Source: Anaerolineaceae bacterium UBA6073 (GTDB lineage Bacteria; Chloroflexota; Anaerolineae; Anaerolineales; Anaerolineaceae). Taken from it: a stretch of DNA of 64,000 nucleotides. The number at the start of each line of letters is the position of its first letter. Within the stretch, counting starts at the first letter, position 1. The stretch is taken from assembly GCA_002436085.1 (NCBI GenBank), contig DIXT01000019.1, positions 1-64,000 of the forward strand, read 5' to 3'. A program made the translations under genes and the position numbers. Below are positions 61,317 through 64,000 of the stretch, one piece after another. The notes below the pieces were generated by a model that was not told where the DNA came from, made no database searches, and saw only the letters and a program-made list of their open reading frames with translations.

Positions 61317-62327
61317 ATGCCCAGAATCGGCATTAACCCCTCCCGCAGCCAGACCGTCAGCTTCACCCCACCGCGCGTGACCGTAGCGGTGCTTGTGTAC
61401 GCTCCGCATCAAGCCGGCTACTTCCAGCACCGCATGGACGTTACCCGCCTGACGTTGGAGAGCATCCTGGCCAACACCGAGGACCCCTATGAATTGCTGG
61501 TCTTTGATAACGGCAGCTGCCCTGAAATGGTCGCGTACCTGCAAGAGCTTTTCGCGCAGGGAAAGATTGACCGCCTGGTGCTCTCTGCACACAATATTGG
61601 CAAGCTGAACGCGCTCTACCGCATTGCGCAGCTGGCCTCCGCCAGCGTGATTGCCTACAGCGACGACGATGTCTACCACATGAAAGGCTGGCTGCCCGCG
61701 CACCTTGCCGTTCTGGATAGCTTCCCGAATGTTGGCGCGGTTACCGGCTTTTACATCCGCCAGCGCGTGGTCATGAGTTCGGACAGCACCCTTGCGTGGG
61801 CCGCAAGCTCTGCCGAGGCGCTGAAACGCGGCCTGTTGATGCCGCGCAAGTGGGAAGAAGAGTACATGGACAACTCCGGGCGCACAGAAGAGCGCTACCA
61901 AAGCGAAGTTGCCGGGGTTGAGGATGTAGTGGTGTCTTATCACGGGTTGAAAGCCTGGGTCAGCGCGCACCACTTTGAGGTGCTCACACCCAAAAAAGTG
62001 CTGCTGGAAGTGCTGGACGAGATGCTGACCGACGGCTGGAGCGACCAACTGATGGGCAGGATGGTTGAAATGGACGACCGCATGGACGCCAAAGGCTACC
62101 TGCGCCTGACAACCTACGCGCAAACCATGCGCCTGCTGGGCAACGCCCTGGACGAAGAGGTCGTCGCCCTGGCAGCGCGGGACGGCATCCAGGCCGAGGC
62201 TGCGGCCGGCGCGAAACCCCGCTCCGGGCTGCTGGCAAAAGCGGCTGCCAACCGACGCGTGCGCAATGGCATTCAGGGTTTAATCAACTGGCTTTATGGG
62301 CTGCTGCACCAGAACGGGAGGGAATAG
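61317..62327 (+). CDS. Glycosyltransferase family 2
   Basis: A 336-residue GT-A enzyme. VTVAVLVYAP opens the nucleotide-binding fold, LLVFDNGSCPEMVAYLQEL and NIGKLNALYRIAQLA are family-2 landmarks, and VIAYSDDDVYHMKGW contains the metal-binding DDD motif. It would add one sugar to the growing glycan. The C-terminal 120 residues are unassigned and end in a weakly hydrophobic helix. Confidence 0.82.
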   Translation: MPRIGINPSRSQTVSFTPPRVTVAVLVYAPHQAGYFQHRMDVTRLTLESILANTEDPYELLVFDNGSCPEMVAYLQELFAQGKIDRLVLSAHNIGKLNALYRIAQLASASVIAYSDDDVYHMKGWLPAHLAVLDSFPNVGAVTGFYIRQRVVMSSDSTLAWAASSAEALKRGLLMPRKWEEEYMDNSGRTEERYQSEVAGVEDVVVSYHGLKAWVSAHHFEVLTPKKVLLEVLDEMLTDGWSDQLMGRMVEMDDRMDAKGYLRLTTYAQTMRLLGNALDEEVVALAARDGIQAEAAAGAKPRSGLLAKAAANRRVRNGIQGLINWLYGLLHQNGRE

Positions 62328-63319
62328 TGCGTTTTCTCATCGTAGGTTTAGGCTCCATCGGCAGGCGGCATCTGCGCAACCTGCGCGCGCTCGGGCAGCA
62401 GGATATCCTGCTTTACCGCACGCACCGCGCCACGCTGCCGGATGAAGACCTGGAAGGGCTGCCGGTTTTCACGGATTTGGCACAGGCGCTGGCCGAAAAA
62501 CCGCAGGGCGTTATTATTGCCAACCCGACCGCCGCACACTTGGGCACAGCGCTGCCTGCTGCGCGCGCCGGCGCCAACCTGTTGATCGAAAAACCCGTTT
62601 CCCACACGCTGGAAGGTCTGGACGAACTGCGGGAAGCCCTGGCGCTTAACCACGCCCGCGCGATGGTGGGTTTCCACTTCCGCTACCACCCGGTGCTGGC
62701 TGAAATCCGGCAAATCCTGACTGAAGGCAGCCTGGGATGGACGCTTTCCGGCCGCGCCCACTGGGGCGAGTACCTGCCCGGCTGGCATCCCTGGGAAGAC
62801 TACCGCGCTTCGTATGCCGCGCGAATGGACCTTGGCGGCGGCGTGACGAACACGCTCTCACACCCCTTCGACTACCTGCGCTGGATGCTTGGGGAAGTCG
62901 TTTACGTGAGCGCTGCGCTGGGCAAGCTCAGCGACCTGGAACTGGACGTGGAAGATAACACCGACGCGCTGCTGGAGTTTGCCAACGGCGCGCGGGTGTC
63001 TGTCCATCTGGATTACTACCAACAGCCGGCTTCCCATACCCTGGACCTGAGCTGTGAGCGCGGCCGGATCCTATGGGACAATGCCGACGGCAGCGCGCGC
63101 GTATTGCCCGCGAACGACCTGAACTCCCGGCAGATAATCCCCCCGAGCGGATTTGAACGCAATGAAATGTTCCTGGCGGAAATGGCGGACTTTATCCGCC
63201 TGTGCCGGGGCGAGCATTTTGAGTACTGTTCGTTGGAGGACGGCATCCGCGTCCAGCAAATTGTGGCGGCGGTCCGGCAGTCCCACGCGCAGGATGGCCA
63301 GCGCGTCAGCCTGGCATGA
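62327..63319 (+). CDS. Gfo/Idh/MocA-family oxidoreductase
   Basis: A 330-residue NAD(P)-dependent sugar oxidoreductase starting at GTG 62327. The Rossmann motif FLIVGLGSIGRRHLRNL lies at residues 2-18, IIANPTAAHLGTAL and LIEKPVSHTLEGL (EKP motif) follow, and the C-terminal domain includes GGGVTNTLSHPFDYLRWMLG. It probably oxidises or reduces a nucleotide sugar in this locus. Such genes sit beside SDR genes in flagellin- and capsule-modification clusters. Confidence 0.87.
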   Translation: MRFLIVGLGSIGRRHLRNLRALGQQDILLYRTHRATLPDEDLEGLPVFTDLAQALAEKPQGVIIANPTAAHLGTALPAARAGANLLIEKPVSHTLEGLDELREALALNHARAMVGFHFRYHPVLAEIRQILTEGSLGWTLSGRAHWGEYLPGWHPWEDYRASYAARMDLGGGVTNTLSHPFDYLRWMLGEVVYVSAALGKLSDLELDVEDNTDALLEFANGARVSVHLDYYQQPASHTLDLSCERGRILWDNADGSARVLPANDLNSRQIIPPSGFERNEMFLAEMADFIRLCRGEHFEYCSLEDGIRVQQIVAAVRQSHAQDGQRVSLA

Positions 63320-63378
63320 AAGCGGAAGGCGCCCCGGTGGTAAAATCTAAACAGAAATTCACGGGATTTATATAAAAA

Positions 63379-64000
63379 ATGGAACAAAACGTCCTGGAAA
63401 AATTTAATATGAGCGGGCGAACGGTGCTGGTAACCGGCGCGGGCGGCCTCTTAGGCAAACAGTTTTCGTTGGCGCTGGCACAGGCTGGCGCGAACATGGT
63501 GCTGGCAGACCTGGCGGAAGACCAGGCGCAGGCGCAAGCGGAATATATCCGCTCGCTGGGCCTAAGCGGGGAAGCTGTGCGCGTGGATGTGATTGACCCG
63601 ATCTCCACGTGGGCGATGGTTGCCCGGACGCTGGAACGCTTTGGACGCCTGGATGTGCTGATTAACAGCGCGGCGATGGACCCGAAATTTGACCCGCAGC
63701 ATGAAGGGCAGCAATCTGCCAACGCCTTTGAAACCTATTCCCTCGACAACTGGCGCAAGGCTCTGGACGTAAACCTCACGGGCATGTTCCTGGCATCCCA
63801 GGCAGCGGTGGAGCCAATGCTTGCGCAGGGCGCCGGCGTGATTGTGAACATCTGCTCGACCTACGGCTTAAACGGACCGGACCAGCGCATCTACGAGCGC
63901 CCGGACGGCAGCCGCTCCTTCAAGCCGGTCTATTATTCCGTCACCAAAGCCGGTGTTTTAGGCTTCACGCGCTATCTGGCGGCTTATTACGCCGGCAAGA
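63379..64000 (+). CDS. SDR oxidoreductase (PtmA-like), cut by window edge
   Basis: The frame opens at ATG 63379 (MEQNVLEKFNMSGRTVLVTG) and continues to the right edge after about 207 codons. The coenzyme site is TGAGGLLGKQ, NSAAMD the NNAG equivalent, NICSTYG supplies the serine, and YYSVTKAG the YxxxK pair. The head GLLGKQFSLALAQAGANMVL and general layout resemble PtmA-type reductases of legionaminic acid clusters. The C-terminal part lies outside the window. Confidence 0.83.
   Translation, partial: MEQNVLEKFNMSGRTVLVTGAGGLLGKQFSLALAQAGANMVLADLAEDQAQAQAEYIRSLGLSGEAVRVDVIDPISTWAMVARTLERFGRLDVLINSAAMDPKFDPQHEGQQSANAFETYSLDNWRKALDVNLTGMFLASQAAVEPMLAQGAGVIVNICSTYGLNGPDQRIYERPDGSRSFKPVYYSVTKAGVLGFTRYLAAYYAGK

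Noticed and set aside
60666..62123. 485-residue frame on the minus strand
   Set aside because: Antisense to two glycosyltransferase genes with recognisable motifs.

Overview
The window looks like a chromosomal segment of a Chloroflexota bacterium, most likely class Anaerolineae. This is inferred, not proven: GC-rich coding DNA, secreted proteins ending in a short 'LP' tail, many dispersed 'GTCATTGCGA...'-type repeats, and a mix of NAD-, peptide- and sugar-metabolism genes typical of that group. No 16S rRNA or ribosomal protein gene is present to settle it.

Layout. 1-627: repeats. 628-4020: a promoter and an operon of an NMT1/THI5-type ABC importer (permease, lipoprotein, ATPase) plus a DUF692 enzyme. 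4120-9617: NAD synthetase, a NadD-PncC fusion and ComEC. 9716-12072: Rrf2 regulator, MFS transporter, deoxynucleoside kinase. 12117-12476: a cluster of DnaA boxes beside an AT-rich stretch, a good candidate for the replication origin. 12509-14168: nucleotidyltransferase and a second deoxynucleoside kinase on the minus strand. 14225-14910: repeats. 15124-20162: small membrane protein, MetF, a collapsed surface-protein gene, PepF and a CcrM-like DNA methyltransferase. 20206-22745: an AT-rich island with a two-gene P-loop ATPase operon and a transposase fragment, bounded by a 421-bp direct repeat of the methyltransferase 5' end. 23275-34540: thioesterase, M42 and M14 peptidases, NAD kinase, RecN, GlgC, TrmH-type methylase, polysaccharide deacetylase, lipoprotein. 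34611-37506: tRNA-Arg followed by three AT-rich gene cassettes, each ending in an attC-like site, without an integrase (a CALIN-type array); the cargo is an unknown protein, a TIR protein and an HNH nuclease. 37510-42259: TadG-like protein, two parS sites, a PEP-synthase-like protein and dnaN. 42398-43030: 51-bp hairpin tandem repeats. 43300-46433: two MFS transporters and a DinB protein. 46885-64000: a surface-polysaccharide locus that runs off the right edge.

How the genes fit together. The DnaA boxes, parS sites, dnaN and two nucleoside kinases indicate an origin-proximal region, although dnaA itself is not here. NadE, NadD-PncC and NAD kinase cover the last steps of NAD(P) synthesis and its salvage. 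The right-hand locus starts from a near-consensus promoter and a winged-helix regulator, then encodes nucleotide-sugar enzymes (GDP-fucose synthase-like, PseB-like dehydratase, RmlD-like reductase, NeuB-like synthase, SpsF-like cytidylyltransferase fused to a methyltransferase), a Wzm/Wzt exporter and several glycosyltransferases. It probably makes an exported glycan containing a nonulosonic (pseudaminic/legionaminic-like) acid.

The strongest candidates for undescribed biology are the integron-like cassette array with TIR and HNH cargo, and the ATPase/winged-helix pair inserted between methyltransferase copies. Both look like mobile defence modules, but their function is inferred only from domains and context. 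All alignments, mismatch counts and motif assignments were made by eye.
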